From positions 1 to 32,940 of the forward strand of contig JAAWPF010000004.1 of assembly GCA_022799835.1 (NCBI GenBank): DNA of 32,940 nucleotides, given 5' to 3'. The DNA comes from Lawsonibacter sp. (GTDB lineage: Bacteria > Bacillota > Clostridia > Oscillospirales > Oscillospiraceae). The number at the start of each line of letters is the position of its first letter. The first letter of the stretch is position 1. A model generated the notes under the pieces. The model was not told the DNA's origin, made no database searches, and saw nothing but the letters and a program-made list of their open reading frames with translations. Made by a program: the position numbers and the translations under genes. Of this stretch, positions 9,301 through 17,330 are shown in pieces.

Positions 9301-10016
9301 TGGCAAAGCTCCAGTGCCCGAGCCAGCCTGTCCTGGCAAAACCGGGCTTGACGCCTGACGTTCTCCAGCAGCAGCGCCCCCCACGGGGTTTGGGACAGGT
9401 CGGATATCCCCTCCAGCTCCCACAGCGCCTTCTGTCTCTCCAGCCAACGGGCCGGGTCCGGGTGGCTCTGCACCCGGGCAAAGATATCCAGGGTAATCTG
9501 AGCCAGCCGGCTGTCGTCCCGGCCGGCGGACAGGGTGTCCACCAGCTGGGCAAAGGGGCTGTCCTGCGTCAGGTCCTCATACCGCCTGTCCAGAACCTCT
9601 TCCAATACCTGCCCCATGATGACCTGGCTCTCCCCCTCATCGCACAAACGGAAGTCGGGGTCCAGATCCAGCAGGTGTCCGCTCTCCCGGAGCAGGGCGG
9701 CACAGAAGGAGTGGACGGTGGATACCTGCGCCCGGTAGACCAGGACGGTCTGGCGGCGCAGGTGGCGGTCGTTGGGGGTCTGGGCCAGCCGGTCGGACAG
9801 CTCCTGTACAATACGTCCCCGCAGCTCCGCCGCCGCTGCCTTGGTATAGGTAATCACCAGGAAGCGGTCGATGTCCAGCCCCTCCCTGGTCACCCGGTCC
9901 AGCAGCCGCTCCACCAATACCCGTGTCTTGCCCGACCCCGCCGCCGCCGACACCAGCAGCTCGCCACCCCGGTCATCTACGATTTTTCGCTGTTCCTCTG
10001 TAAGTGGGAAGGGCAT
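6306..10016 (-). CDS. addA: ATP-dependent helicase/nuclease subunit A (AddA)
   Basis: LTEEQRKIVDDRGGELLVSAAAGSGKTRVLVERLLDRV (Walker A), VDEYQDTNQVQ (Walker B), QGVIDAWFEGEDGSIVVVDFKSDR (nuclease). Confidence 0.96.
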   Translation of the reverse strand: MPFPLTEEQRKIVDDRGGELLVSAAAGSGKTRVLVERLLDRVTREGLDIDRFLVITYTKAAAAELRGRIVQELSDRLAQTPNDRHLRRQTVLVYRAQVSTVHSFCAALLRESGHLLDLDPDFRLCDEGESQVIMGQVLEEVLDRRYEDLTQDSPFAQLVDTLSAGRDDSRLAQITLDIFARVQSHPDPARWLERQKALWELEGISDLSQTPWGALLLENVRRQARFCQDRLARALELCQTDELLQANYAPSISGTLEELTALLAVETWDGAAAQLPIFFADAGRKRKRAISISPFEEERAVRAGEQMKAIRKSCKKVLDKAAEPFSGDTAALLEELALSRPAVQALMELVTDFQTAFSQEKAKRGLVDFSDLEHFAVKLLTDERGESSKLARHWCGRYDEILVDEYQDTNQVQNAIFNAISDGGRKLFQVGDVKQSIYRFRLADPTIFLDKYRRFPDGEEAEEGQPRRRVLSRNFRSRPQVLEGCNDLFRSIMSTEFGELDYTDDQALVPGKAFLRPAPLGEFWEQGAENGPSKGAGPTSDPYTLELNALDLSFLGDLEGEKEDKDLLEARFAARRIKELLEEPLMIEEGDGLRPVCPSDIMLLLRSPGSVLHHYLRAFNEEGIPWSADSGGDFFETTEVNVALSILRIVDNPRQDVALIAALRSPVYGFSGDKLALLRADSEGDFYSTLGHAAENGDEECRDFLDQLAQLRDWAGDQTCRQLIWHIYEKTNLLGVFGAMEGGAERQGNLLSLYALAGQLEEGGCRTLFQFLLRLDRMRDAGARLGGAAGKNREGEGVSILSIHRSKGLEKPVVLVCGLTRRLNRDDLMRPVLFHSVLGVGPTGLDQERMIQYPTLARQAVARQLEREMMAEELRLLYVAMTRAREKLILTLALPEGAEALTRLGNSLPISPLTLEQQQSVGAWVLLHALTRPEGDGLRALAGLVEPVPLDGLSQYSIELLKGAGPTGTGPAWNIRWVDGTALGKEGKVEGHYSDLLQEEELDGDLSARLTWVYPHLAAVGLPSKLTATQLKGRALDREAAEETVQSREKGQPITRPNFIAQERGLTPAQRGTALHLAMQYLPLDMDPSLQAVEAELDRLTRAGFLTRLQREAVEPARLSAFLTSPLGRAMAAAGEKCRREFKFSVLDSALNYFPDGKGEEVLLQGVIDAWFEGEDGSIVVVDFKSDRIRPGGERERAGEYRPQLNAYSLALSAILGRPVNRQVLWFFVTDTAVEL

Positions 10017-10029
10017 GGGTCCTCCTCCT

Positions 10030-10863
10030 TTACTCCGTCAATATACTCAAATACTTCTCGATGCGGATGCCGTTGTTCCGCTCAGCCACGTCCTGCTCCA
10101 TAAAGATGAGCCGCTCCAGCAGGTCCACCGCCTTCTGGACAGCCTGGGGCAGGGATCTGCCTTTCAGCAGCTGCCCGGTAAACAGAGAGGTAAAGATGTC
10201 CCCGGTGCCCGGGAAGTGGGCCTTGATAAAGCGGTAGGGAATGGTAAAGTACTCCCCTGTTCCGCCATCGAAGCCCCAGACCACATGCCGGCCTGTCTCC
10301 GCCTCCCGGCCGCTGGTGACCACCGCTGACCTGGGCCCCAGCGAGATCAGACCGTCCAGCACCCGGCGTGCCTCCCTGTCGGTGAGCCGCTCCTCCCCCT
10401 CACACAGGCCGGTGAGGAACTCCGACTCGGTAAGGTTAGGGACAATCACATCCGCCGCCCCCACAAACCGGCGCATATTCTCCACTGTCTGACGGGTGGA
10501 GCCGTTGTACAGCTTGCCCCCATCCCCCATGATGGGGTCGGTGACCACCAGAAAGTCCGCCTTGCGCTGGCTGTCGATAAAATCCCGGAGCAGGTCCACC
10601 TGATCCGCCGAAGCCAGAAAGCCGGTGGTGACGCAGTCGAACTGAAAGCCCAGCTCCTTCCAGATCTGAATGGCCTCCCCCATGTACGCCGTGGTGTCCA
10701 GAACGGAGAATTTCCCGTAGTCGAAGTTGTTGGACACCAGGGCGGTGGGCAGATTATAGACGCTGTGCCCCATGTTGGACAAAATGGGCAGCATAGCCGC
10801 CATACCGATCTTGCCATAGCCAGGCATATCGCCGATAATCAGAATATTTTTGCTGCTCTCCAT
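10030..10863 (-). CDS. Pyridoxamine/pyridoxal kinase family protein
   Basis: MESSKNILIIGDMPGYGKIGMAAMLPILSNMGHSVYNLPTALVSNNFDYGKF...VVTDPIMGDGGKLYNG...HFPGTGDIFTSLFTGQLL. Start corrected from 11118 to ATG 10863. Confidence 0.9.
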   Translation of the reverse strand: MESSKNILIIGDMPGYGKIGMAAMLPILSNMGHSVYNLPTALVSNNFDYGKFSVLDTTAYMGEAIQIWKELGFQFDCVTTGFLASADQVDLLRDFIDSQRKADFLVVTDPIMGDGGKLYNGSTRQTVENMRRFVGAADVIVPNLTESEFLTGLCEGEERLTDREARRVLDGLISLGPRSAVVTSGREAETGRHVVWGFDGGTGEYFTIPYRFIKAHFPGTGDIFTSLFTGQLLKGRSLPQAVQKAVDLLERLIFMEQDVAERNNGIRIEKYLSILTE

Positions 10864-10877
10864 GAAAATTACCTTCT

Positions 10878-11558
10878 TTACCTCTCTAAAAATTCTAAAA
10901 CCACCGGGTTGAACGCCTGCCAGTTCCGCCGCGCCACGAAGTGGTCGCCGGGGAGGATGGCCAGCTGACTGCCGGGGATGGACCGGGCAATGAGCCGGGT
11001 GTGGCTGTCCCGGATCATGTCCCGCTCCCCCGCCACCACCAAAGCGGGCATGGACAGAGCGGACAAGGCCTCCGGCCTGATGTGGGGCTGGGTGGCCATC
11101 AGGTCCAGCAGCTCCCACTTGGGTTTGGCCTTCTTGTCAAGCCGCCGAATGACCTGGAGCAGCCCCCAGCCCAGGACGATGGGAATCTGGGTGGACAGCT
11201 TCACCCCAGAGGGGTACAGGTCCGCTCCGTTGAGAACCAGCTTCTCCACATAATCCGGGTACTTCAGAGCGAAAAGCAGGGCGATATTGGCCCCGTCGGA
11301 GAAGCCCAGCAGGTGACACCGCCTGATCTCCCGGCTGTCCAGGAAGCCCTTCAAATCCTCGGCAAACTGCTCCAGCGTGAAGGGGGCTGTCCCCCGGGGT
11401 GACCGGCCGTGCCCCCGGGTGTCCAGGGCGATGACCTGGTACTGTTCCGAAAAGGGCTCCATCTGCCGCTTGAAATAGGTGTGGTCCTCCCCGTTGCCGT
11501 GGAGCATCACCAGTGGAAAGCCGGTTCCGGCAATGGTGTAGTTGAGTTGAATGTCCAT
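10878..11558 (-). CDS. Alpha/beta hydrolase
   Basis: LVMLHGNGED (oxyanion), LLGFSDGANIALLFA (GxSxG nucleophile elbow), ILPGDHFVARRN (catalytic His). Confidence 0.9.
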   Translation of the reverse strand: MDIQLNYTIAGTGFPLVMLHGNGEDHTYFKRQMEPFSEQYQVIALDTRGHGRSPRGTAPFTLEQFAEDLKGFLDSREIRRCHLLGFSDGANIALLFALKYPDYVEKLVLNGADLYPSGVKLSTQIPIVLGWGLLQVIRRLDKKAKPKWELLDLMATQPHIRPEALSALSMPALVVAGERDMIRDSHTRLIARSIPGSQLAILPGDHFVARRNWQAFNPVVLEFLER

Positions 11559-11566
11559 ATGTCCTC

Positions 11567-14500
11567 CTACTCGCCCTCAATCTGTTCCCAAAATTCCTCC
11601 GCGCTGACCCCGGACAGCCAGCGCTTGCAGTCGCCGCCTTGTCCCGGCTCGAAGTGGCAGGCGGCGGCATAGTCGCAGTAGCGGCAGGCGTTTTTATCCG
11701 GCCCTCTCCAGAAGGGGTCGGCTGTAATATTCCCCGACGCCAGCTCCTGACAGATGTCCTCCAGCACCCGCTGGATGTGTCTGCCCAGCTTGCCCAGCTG
11801 AGCGGCGGAGGCCAGAGCTTCCCCGGTAATCTGTCCGGTGGTCCTGCTCACCTTCAGGGGCAGGAACCGGTAACCCTCCGCTCCTCGGGCCTCCATGGCG
11901 TCCAGCACCTTGGGGTCGTCCACCACCAGCCCCCGGCGGGTCAGCTCCCTGTCCACTTTCTTCCGCAGCTCCTCATCGCTCATGGCCCGGCTGCCCCGTA
12001 TCATGGCCTCCCGGGCAGGGAGGTATAGCACGCCATCCCCCTCTACAGGCAGGCCGTAAAGTGCTTGACCCTTACTCTCCAATGTGAACAGATAGAGCAG
12101 CATCTGCAGCCCCAGACCGTTCCATACCTCGGTGAGATCAAAAGTTTTGCGGCCGGTCTTATAGTCCACCACCCGCAGATGGAGCTTTCCCCCTTCCACC
12201 CAGCCGTCCACCCGGTCCACAAACCCGGTGATGCTGATGGTCACCCCGGCATAGGTCAGTTCCACCGGAGGCAGGTCCTTATTCGCGCCGAACCCCAGCT
12301 CAAAGGAGATGGGCCTGAATTTTGAGCACAGCAGCTCCTCCGCCACATTGTCCACCACCGCCTGAACGGTGCGCAGCAACCGGCGGAACAAGTACTGAAA
12401 CCGGGCGCTCTGGCCCTCCAGTCCCCCCAGCTCCTCCGCCACATAGCGGTCCACCGCCTCTCTCGTCAGCTGACGCAGCCGCTTTTTCCGGGCGCCGCTG
12501 TCCTCCATACCGGGGATGGCGGTCTGGGAGAACATCTCATCCTGGAGGACATGCTCCAGGACATCGTGGACAAAAGTACCGTACTCAGGAGCTGTAAAGC
12601 CAGCTGGCTTGCGGGGTTCCGCTTCCAGTCCATAGCGCATGAAGTAGGAGAAATGACAGGATTTATATTTATCCATCCGAGAGGCTGACATGGCCACCCG
12701 CCTTCCGTACAGCTGGTCCACCGCCTGTCGGGACAGCCTTCCCCGCTCCCACAGGGACGCCCGCTCCAGCCGGGCCACCTGTCCCTCAAATCCGGGCAGC
12801 TCTGCCAGCACCCTTCGAACAGACCTGCGCTGCCCCGCCTGTTCCAGGGCAGGCATAGGGGCTTCCAGGCGGAAGGAACCGGCCAGCGCCTCCTCCCGGA
12901 TGGGCTTTGCATCGGAAAACAGCAGTTTCAGCCGGCCCACCAAAAAACTTGGGCGGCGCTCCTCCCCCTCCGGGCCCTGGGAGGGCCAGGTCACCGCCAG
13001 CTTTTGGCTGGGCTGGGCGCAGATCTGATAGATGGTGGTCATCTCCCGGTAGAGCAGGTCCCGCTGAGACTGGTTCAGCTCCAGACCGTAGCTGGCCAGC
13101 AGAGAACGGTCGTCATCGGACAGCAGCCCCGGAGCAGTATTTACCTGGGGCAGGGAGGCATCGTCCGCCCCCAACAGGAACAGTACCTTGACCCTGTGTC
13201 CCGCCTGGCGGGTGGTCTCTCCCGCTGTCACCTGGTCCAATGAGACGGGGATGGTGCCCACATCGTACTGAGACAGCACCAGCCGGAACAGCAGGGCAAA
13301 CTCCTCCAGCTCCATGGGGGAATCCCCGAGCAGCAGGGCACACTGCTCCAGCCCGCCGCACAGAATGTCCCACAGCTGGCAGTATTCCTCCGCCAGGGCG
13401 GCCCGTCCCCGGGCGTGGAGGGTGTTTACCCGGTCCTCCAGACGCTGTGGCAGACCGATCTCCTCGAAAAAGCTGTAAAGGGAAACAGCCTGTCCCCTGC
13501 CGGTCTTATCCTTATTTTTTCGAAGTGTCTCCAGTGGAGCGGCCACCTGCCGCCGGGCTCTGTCCACCCGGGCCAGCAGAGCATGGTCGGACTCCTCCCA
13601 GGACCTCCCATAGCCCTTGGGGTGCCAGGACCAGTCCTTGCCCTGGGTCCAGCGGCTGCCCCAGATGTCCCATTTCAGAACATAGTTCTCCAGAAGGTCA
13701 ACGTCCTCCTGAGGCAGGTCGGTGAGGCCAGTCTTTAGGTAGCGAAACACATCGTCATAGCGGTAGCCTCCCGCCACCGTGTCCAAGGCGGCGGTGACCA
13801 GGGCCAACACTGGCTTTTCCAAAATATCCGTCATGGCGGAGGAGAACACCGGCACCCCGTACCGGCCAAAGACAGACTCCACCAGATCCCGATAAGCGCT
13901 ATAGTTTCGGGCTGTCACGCTGATATCCCGGAAGCGAATCCCCTCCTCCCGTACCAGCCGCAGGATGCGGGCGGCGGTCCACTCTACCTCCCCCCGGAGA
14001 GAGTCCGCCTGAAACAGTTCCACCGACCCCTGACTGGAAACGGCTTTGAAGCTGTCCGCTCCAAAAAGTACCCGCTCCAGGAGGGCCAGCGGTTGTGCCT
14101 TCCCTTGAAATTCAGCGACAAGGTGTTCTACTTCACAGGATATTCCCTCCCCCTGCGCCAGGCGGAGCAGGGTACTGGCGGTTCTGCGGGCAGGGGAAAA
14201 AACTCCAGCCCCTCCCTCGTCCTCCTCCAGGTGGTCGCAGGTGAGGGTGACCGTCATAGAGTGGGCCTGCCCCATAAGAATGCGCAGCAACTCCCCCTGC
14301 TGGGGAGTAAAGTCGGTAAAGCCGTCCAGCCAGATGTCCTTTCCCTCCGCCCAGCCGCAGGAGCGCAGCTTATCTGCCGCCCGGGTGAGCCGGTCACGGG
14401 GGTCCGGAGCATTCTGCGCTGTAAGAGCGCCATATTCTCCAAAAATCAGCCCCAGGTCCCGGAGCTTGTCCCCTTCAGGGCCCGCGATCTCCTCTCCCGC

Positions 14501-14905
14501 CTGTACCAGCGTCTGAGGTGGGACACAGCAGCTCTTCAACTCGTCCGACGTGGCGATCAGTGAGGTAAGAAAAGCGGGCCGTCTGGAGGGCCGGCCATAT
14601 ACCTTTAATCCGGGGGCCACCCCCTGTACCGCCCGATACATGAGCAGCAGCCGCCCGCCGGCGTCCAGTTCCTCCTCTCCCAAGCCGCCCGCCGCCTGAA
14701 AGATGCGGTTGGCCAGCCGGCTGAAGGACAGCACCTCTGCCCGCAGGTTGATCTGGGGACCACCGGCCTTGCATAGAGCCCGCTCCGTCTCATGAGACAT
14801 CTGCTCCGGCACCAGCAGCACCTGGCCCTCACCCGCCTGGCACAAACGTTTTAACACCGTGGTGGTCTTGCCGGCCCCAGCCCGGCCCAACAACAACTTA
14901 AACAC
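11567..14905 (-). CDS. addB: ATP-dependent helicase/nuclease subunit B (AddB)
   Basis: LLLGRAGAGKTTTVLKRL near the N-terminus, LLVPEQMSHETERAL, RVVDYKTGRKTFDL, CRYCDYAAACHF...GGDC Fe-S type cysteines. GTG start at 14905 chosen because GAGAGGGGG precedes GTGTTTAAG. Confidence 0.94.
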   Translation of the reverse strand: MFKLLLGRAGAGKTTTVLKRLCQAGEGQVLLVPEQMSHETERALCKAGGPQINLRAEVLSFSRLANRIFQAAGGLGEEELDAGGRLLLMYRAVQGVAPGLKVYGRPSRRPAFLTSLIATSDELKSCCVPPQTLVQAGEEIAGPEGDKLRDLGLIFGEYGALTAQNAPDPRDRLTRAADKLRSCGWAEGKDIWLDGFTDFTPQQGELLRILMGQAHSMTVTLTCDHLEEDEGGAGVFSPARRTASTLLRLAQGEGISCEVEHLVAEFQGKAQPLALLERVLFGADSFKAVSSQGSVELFQADSLRGEVEWTAARILRLVREEGIRFRDISVTARNYSAYRDLVESVFGRYGVPVFSSAMTDILEKPVLALVTAALDTVAGGYRYDDVFRYLKTGLTDLPQEDVDLLENYVLKWDIWGSRWTQGKDWSWHPKGYGRSWEESDHALLARVDRARRQVAAPLETLRKNKDKTGRGQAVSLYSFFEEIGLPQRLEDRVNTLHARGRAALAEEYCQLWDILCGGLEQCALLLGDSPMELEEFALLFRLVLSQYDVGTIPVSLDQVTAGETTRQAGHRVKVLFLLGADDASLPQVNTAPGLLSDDDRSLLASYGLELNQSQRDLLYREMTTIYQICAQPSQKLAVTWPSQGPEGEERRPSFLVGRLKLLFSDAKPIREEALAGSFRLEAPMPALEQAGQRRSVRRVLAELPGFEGQVARLERASLWERGRLSRQAVDQLYGRRVAMSASRMDKYKSCHFSYFMRYGLEAEPRKPAGFTAPEYGTFVHDVLEHVLQDEMFSQTAIPGMEDSGARKKRLRQLTREAVDRYVAEELGGLEGQSARFQYLFRRLLRTVQAVVDNVAEELLCSKFRPISFELGFGANKDLPPVELTYAGVTISITGFVDRVDGWVEGGKLHLRVVDYKTGRKTFDLTEVWNGLGLQMLLYLFTLESKGQALYGLPVEGDGVLYLPAREAMIRGSRAMSDEELRKKVDRELTRRGLVVDDPKVLDAMEARGAEGYRFLPLKVSRTTGQITGEALASAAQLGKLGRHIQRVLEDICQELASGNITADPFWRGPDKNACRYCDYAAACHFEPGQGGDCKRWLSGVSAEEFWEQIEGE

Positions 14906-15077
14906 CTCACGCCCCCTCTCTTTTACATTTGAAACAGTATACCACACCGCCCTCTAAAAAGAAAGATTCTCTTTGGCCTCTATACAGTTTGTTCTTACTA
15001 TTGATATGCATGTATAAACACTACCCAGTTACCCAGTAACATCTTCAACTGCGATTTCCTTTTCCACACTTACTAAT

Positions 15078-15110
15078 TAAGGAGAGGATACTATTTGTAT
15101 CCTCTCCTTA
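15078..15110 (-). terminator. Terminator of the TRAP transporter operon
   Basis: TAAGGAGAGGATAC-TATTT-GTATCCTCTCCTTA: perfect 14-bp stem about 54 nt past the permease stop. Confidence 0.85.
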
Positions 15111-15163
15111 TAATTGCTTGCTCTAAATGGTGTTTTACCGTTGTCCCTGTGAAGGGCGCGCCC

Positions 15164-17200
15164 TTATCCTACTACCGCGTTATTTTTCGCTCCTATACGC
15201 TGGAACACAACTACACCCACCAGAGCCACCAGACCGATCACATCGGACACTGTGCCGGGGAACATCATGCACAGACCACCGACGGCAATCACAATCCGCA
15301 GCAGCGGGTTGATGGGCCGGTACAGATAGCCGCTGAGGGATGTTGCCACGCCGAACAGGCCCAGAAGAGAAGTGACAACGATCATGATGATCTGGATTGG
15401 GCCGGCGTCGATCAGCAGCATGGTGGGGTCGAAAGCGAAGATATAGGGCACGATAAATGCCGCTATCGCCAGCTTCGTGGCGTTGATTCCCGTTTTCATG
15501 GGGTTGGACTTGGCGATGGCGCTGCCGGCGTAGGCCGCCAGGGCCACAGGGGGGGTGATGTCGGCCACGATGCCGAAGTAGAACACAAAGAAGTGGGCGG
15601 GGACCTTGCCGATGCCCAGCTCAATCAGAATGGGGGCGCAGGTGGTGGCCATGATGCAGTAGTTGGCCGTGGTGGGCACGCCCATGCCCAGCACAATGCA
15701 GCACAGCATCGTGAGGAACAAGGCCACAAACAGGCCCAGAGTCCTATAGGGGATCATGCGGCTGACATTGACCACCGCGCTGACCAGCTTGGAGGCCAGA
15801 CCGGTGACCGTGATGCACCCGGCCACAATGCCAGCGATGGAGCAGGCTACCGCCACGGTAATGCAGCCGCGGCCGCCGGCCTCCAGGGCGGAAAAGATGA
15901 TATTGCCCATCTTTTTGCCGGAGTAGATTAGGGGCTTCTCCTCGCTCTGCCCTCTGCCCTCCACCAGCACGCCGGGGATGCTCACGATGATGGCGGCCAC
16001 AATAGCCACCGAGGCGGAATACTGGAGGGTACGGACGTTGGTGGACACCAGGCCCACCAGCAGCACCAGAGGAATGAGCAAATAGATGCTCTTAATCAGA
16101 ATGCGCATCTTGGGCAGCTGGTCACGGGGGATGCCCCGCAGGTCCAGACGCCTGGCCTCCAGATGGACGGCAATGAAGATGCCGGTAAAGTACAGCAGGG
16201 CGGGCAGGATCGCCCGCAGAGCCACCTCTGCGTAGCGGATATCCATATACTCCGCCATCAGGAAGGCGGCGGCGCCCATGATGGGGGGCATGATCTGACC
16301 GCCGGTGGAGGCCGCGGCCTCTACCGCGCCGGCAAACTCACCCCGGTAGCCTGTCTTTTTCATCATGGGGATGGTGACAGAGCCGGTGGTGACCGTGTTG
16401 CCCACGGAGGAGCCGGACACCATGCCGCACAGGGCGGAGGAGATGACCGCCACCTTGGCCGGTCCGCCGGAGGCGCTGCCCGCGATGGAGTTGGCCATGC
16501 TGATGAAGAAACTGGCAATCCCGGTGCGCTCCAGGAACGCGCCGAAGATAATAAAGACGGTGATGTACTTGGCGCACACCTGCATGGGGGTGGCCATAAT
16601 TCCGGAGGGCGCATAGAACAGAGTATAGACCACCCGGTACAGCACCTGGACCAGGCTGCCGTTGTCCTGGGTCTGCATCCCGTTGAAAAACGTATAGATC
16701 AGGAGCACCCCGGCCACGCACAGAATGGGGATACCCACACAGCGGCGGCACAGCTCCACCAGCACCGCAATGCCAATGATGCCGATGGCGGCGTGAAAAG
16801 CGGTCATCTTGGCCGCGCTGCTGATCTCCCGGACCATGGACATGTAGTTGGCGCAGTAGTAGAAAAACGCGCCCGCGCCCACAATCATGATAAGGATATC
16901 GTACCAGGGCAGGGAGTTGGGCTTTACCTTGTCCTTATTGGCGGGATAGGTCAGATATCCGATGATGACCACGAAACCCAGGATGGCCGTCAGCCGGACC
17001 TGCAGGTCCGCTTTGCTGACCATGGTGGACCAGATGCAGTAGAGGGAGAAAAACGCCATGATACAGCTTACCACAATTTTGGGCTTTCCCACCCAGATAC
17101 GGGTAGCGGATTCCCGGTCATACTTGCGCATGACCTCGTCCATCTCGGCGGCAGTACCTACTTCTACTTCCTTTGGCTGCAGGTTTTCTTGATTTGCCAT
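15164..17200 (-). CDS. TRAP transporter permease, fused DctQ/DctM type (TAXI-associated)
   Basis: 678 aa, many TM helices; GGQIMPPIMGAAAFLMAEYMDIRYAEVALRAILPALLYFTGIFIAVHLEA and LGMGVPTTANYCIMATTCAPILIELG are typical of TRAP large permeases. Confidence 0.93.
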   Translation of the reverse strand: MANQENLQPKEVEVGTAAEMDEVMRKYDRESATRIWVGKPKIVVSCIMAFFSLYCIWSTMVSKADLQVRLTAILGFVVIIGYLTYPANKDKVKPNSLPWYDILIMIVGAGAFFYYCANYMSMVREISSAAKMTAFHAAIGIIGIAVLVELCRRCVGIPILCVAGVLLIYTFFNGMQTQDNGSLVQVLYRVVYTLFYAPSGIMATPMQVCAKYITVFIIFGAFLERTGIASFFISMANSIAGSASGGPAKVAVISSALCGMVSGSSVGNTVTTGSVTIPMMKKTGYRGEFAGAVEAAASTGGQIMPPIMGAAAFLMAEYMDIRYAEVALRAILPALLYFTGIFIAVHLEARRLDLRGIPRDQLPKMRILIKSIYLLIPLVLLVGLVSTNVRTLQYSASVAIVAAIIVSIPGVLVEGRGQSEEKPLIYSGKKMGNIIFSALEAGGRGCITVAVACSIAGIVAGCITVTGLASKLVSAVVNVSRMIPYRTLGLFVALFLTMLCCIVLGMGVPTTANYCIMATTCAPILIELGIGKVPAHFFVFYFGIVADITPPVALAAYAGSAIAKSNPMKTGINATKLAIAAFIVPYIFAFDPTMLLIDAGPIQIIMIVVTSLLGLFGVATSLSGYLYRPINPLLRIVIAVGGLCMMFPGTVSDVIGLVALVGVVVFQRIGAKNNAVVG

Positions 17201-17261
17201 ATGCTTGCCTCCGTTTCTCTCATAGTTTTACAAACAGGGGACCGGACTCCATCTAAGCGGC

Positions 17262-17295
17262 GAGGGCCGCGGAGTCAAAAGGCGCCGCGACCCTC
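17262..17295 (-). other. Intercistronic stem-loop between the solute-binding protein and permease genes
   Basis: On the minus strand GAGGGTCGCGG...CCGCGGCCCTC: 11-bp stem including one G-U, 12-nt loop (17262-17272/17285-17295). Confidence 0.55.
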
Positions 17296-17330
17296 AGCTC
17301 GTTTGTTCTATTTTCCTGTTCAGGCTTGAA

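Noticed and set aside
8577-10103. 508-aa plus-strand ORF opposite addA (and similarly 6294-7316, 7461-8006)
   Set aside because: Antisense shadow; the addA frame carries Walker and nuclease motifs and the plus-strand frame does not.
15021-15042. CCCAGTTACCCAGTAAC as an attachment site or small repeat
   Set aside because: Only a short near-duplication with a GTTAC/GTAAC palindrome; no recombinase gene nearby and no second copy seen.
16163-17329. 388-aa His/Asp/Gly-rich plus-strand ORF opposite the TRAP permease (also 15095-15931)
   Set aside because: Composition is the mirror of hydrophobic codons on the other strand; no RBS or motif. Not a real histidine-rich protein.
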